From: Nilaparvata lugens
Taxonomy: Eukaryota; Arthropoda; Insecta; Hemiptera; Delphacidae
Reading direction: 5' to 3'
DNA length: 64,000 nucleotides
Assembly: GCF_014356525.2 (NCBI RefSeq)
Contig: NC_052505.1
Coordinates: 48,810,906 to 48,874,905, forward strand
The notes beneath the pieces were generated by a model that saw nothing but the letters and a program-made list of their open reading frames with translations, was not told where the DNA came from and did no database searches. Positions 1-64,000 of this stretch are shown one piece after another. The first letter of the stretch is position 1. Each line of letters opens with the position of its first letter. The translations under genes were made by a program, and so were the position numbers.

Positions 1-43
1 GAAATTTATACCTTACTGCTACTGTGAACTATATATTTTTTAT

Positions 44-840
44 TGTCAATACGTTACTTTCAGTTGACTTGCTAACAAATTACTCATGCAACATTTACAG
101 AAGAAAAAATACTAATAATGTTGATGAATACAATCTATGTTATAAAATTATGTTTGTAGTTCGCCTTATTCAAAAACTATATGACATATCTTCTGTTATT
201 GTCAAGACGTTCCATCTAGTACCTAGTAGGCTACCTACTACCTTAGTTAATTTTCAAATAACCTTCTCTTGCAACTTATTAATTAATTAAAACCTCATTC
301 ATTGAACTATATTCAATTTATTGAGGTTTCACCTTAAACCATATATTTTTTCTGTTATTATCAAGACGTTCCATCTAGTATCTTTAGCTTACTCTTGAAT
401 GAACTTCTTTCACTACCTTTTTAACAAATAAACTTTTACCCATTTAACTATGCAAATGCTATAATTATCATGTTTGAGGACACACCTCACAATACCATAC
501 TCTATAATATATTATGCTATTGTCAATACGTTTCTCTAAGTAGACTGAATCTCTAACAAACCTTTTATGCAACATAACTTTGAAGCTATATATTATGTTT
601 CTGTATGATGTATATGAAGCATCACATCAAAAACCAACAGGCCCGTATCTTCTATTATTTTTAAGACGATTCTTCCAGTTCAGAAAATCGTTTACAAACT
701 ACTCATGCAATATAATTATAAATATTTCTGTATGTATGTGAGGCATCACATCAAAAAGGCCTTTATCTTCCACGCGTATTATTGTCAAGACGTTTCTTCC
801 AGTTCAGGAAATCGTTCACAAGCTTCTCTTACAAAATTAT
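44..840. repeat. Degenerate motif array in the 3' flank of FLVCR
   Basis: A motif resembling ATTGTCAAGACGTT followed by a TC/AG-rich stretch and CTCATGCAACAT recurs about six times, near 44, 199, 356, 522, 657 and 781, at 124-166-bp spacing. It lies just past the stop codon and may fall in the 3' UTR. One AATAAA on the minus strand is at 322-317. Confidence 0.6.
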
Positions 841-986
841 TTAAAAATTAATCTACTTAGTTAAATGCATGTTAGAATGTGGATCTCTCCAACATAGTTT
901 GTTGTAGTCTTACAATTAGACTCTATAATAAAATAATATTGTGTTCTAGTGTTACCGAGTGAACTTATCAGACTTCTATGAGTAAC

Positions 987-63400
<62,414 letters not shown>

Positions 63401-63610
63401 CGTTCAGCTCACAACAAACTCAATTCAAGTCGACATGCACCTCAAACTCAACTATTTCAATTTCTAATTTAACTTTAGAGTTGGAATCGCGCGCGAATTG
63501 TTGGAGGCTTGACGCACGCACGCACCGATTCCCGCACGTGCGAGTAGTCTCGCAGATGCCGACTGAATTGCGACCGAGAGCGGAGAGCGGAGTCTGAGCA
63601 ACAAGCAGCA
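63401..63610 (-). promoter_or_regulatory. Presumed 5' UTR and core promoter of the FLVCR gene
   Basis: GC-rich block directly upstream of the start codon. A TCAGTC initiator-like hexamer (arthropod Inr consensus TCAGT) runs 63566-63561 on the minus strand, and a palindromic E-box CACGTG lies at 63535-63540. The initiator would give a 164-nt unspliced leader. This is inferred from motifs only; an upstream non-coding exon remains possible. Confidence 0.35.
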
Positions 63611-64000
63611 GGGATATCAGTAGTCGCCTTATCAGGCGCAAGCGTACCAACTCCAAACCTCTCTATCATTCCCTCTCTCGCCTTCACAGCACCCAATTCC
63701 CCATCTTCACAGACTCCATTCCACAGCAATCATCAGCCGATTTCCACCCACCTTTCCATTTTCCCGATTATCAAACGAATGCATTCCATCTCGTTCTTAC
63801 CATATCTATAGTACTCATACTTCATATTCCATCATACTGTACACTCCTTGCACCTTCATTTTCTCACTCTCTATGCACCTACTCACACACATCCTCACTC
63901 TCGCTCTCTCTCTATTTTTCTCACTCTTAGACTATGATTCTCCAAACTCTTCCTTTATATCTCATCAAACTGCACCGTGCACCACTTCGTTCATTCTCCC
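63611..64000. other. Upstream flank, pyrimidine-rich, no gene seen
   Basis: CT-rich and C-rich sequence with short CTCACTCTCTC runs on the plus strand. I see no convincing coding frame. It may contain distal promoter sequence of the FLVCR gene. Confidence 0.5.

Overview
This is an AT-rich, repeat-dense arthropod nuclear window. A hemipteran, quite possibly a delphacid planthopper, is the best guess. The basis is spliced genes with large introns, an interstitial (TTAGG)n tract (the ancestral insect telomere motif), and several dispersed repeats that look to me like planthopper repeats. The last point is recall, not a database result.

One host gene fills the window on the minus strand. It encodes a 12-helix major-facilitator transporter of the FLVCR family (choline/ethanolamine/haem-type transporter). 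I could join seven coding exons with GT-AG introns and consistent phase into a 461-residue protein: 63400-63101, 16798-16574, 6664-6523, 5724-5519, 3765-3662, 2996-2886 and 1284-987. Intron 1 is about 46 kb and intron 2 about 9.9 kb; both are packed with transposable elements. The likely promoter and 5' UTR lie at 63401-63600 and the 3' flank at 1-986.

Layout by region. 1-986: 3' flank with a degenerate 16-nt motif array. 987-6664: exons 7 to 3; intron 4 carries patchwork duplications, including scrambled pieces of exon 4. 6665-16573 (intron 2): a GC-rich MITE lies just upstream in intron 3; inside intron 2 are a 1.83-kb palindrome, a 2.98-kb Ty3/Gypsy LTR element with 135-bp LTRs and a 5-bp TSD, and a (CA)n-bearing dispersed repeat. 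16799-63100 (intron 1): a MITE split by a Helitron-like element that itself holds a 250-bp hairpin; two head-to-tail copies of one LINE family (19.4-28.3 kb), the second split by a 3.9-kb insertion of tandem 1.4-kb units with tRNA-Lys-like heads and two 0.55-kb units; a second LINE family (33.3-35.8 kb); a nearly complete minus-strand LINE (39.1-43.9 kb) whose ORF1 combines a FLYWCH-like finger, a coiled coil and an SGNH esterase; a second Helitron-like copy (50.4-50.9 kb); and a 0.95-kb direct duplication flanking 1.7 kb of retroelement-5'-end-like sequence (54.9-58.5 kb).

The most interesting observations are (i) an 18-nt perfect complementarity between the presumed 5' end of the Gypsy transcript and the primer-binding position just after its 5' LTR, the arrangement used for self-priming by Tf1/sushi elements; (ii) the tandem tRNA-Lys-headed units with a conserved terminal hairpin; (iii) the exon-4 debris; and (iv) the LINE ORF1 domain architecture. 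No bacterial-type systems, CRISPR arrays or rRNA genes were seen.
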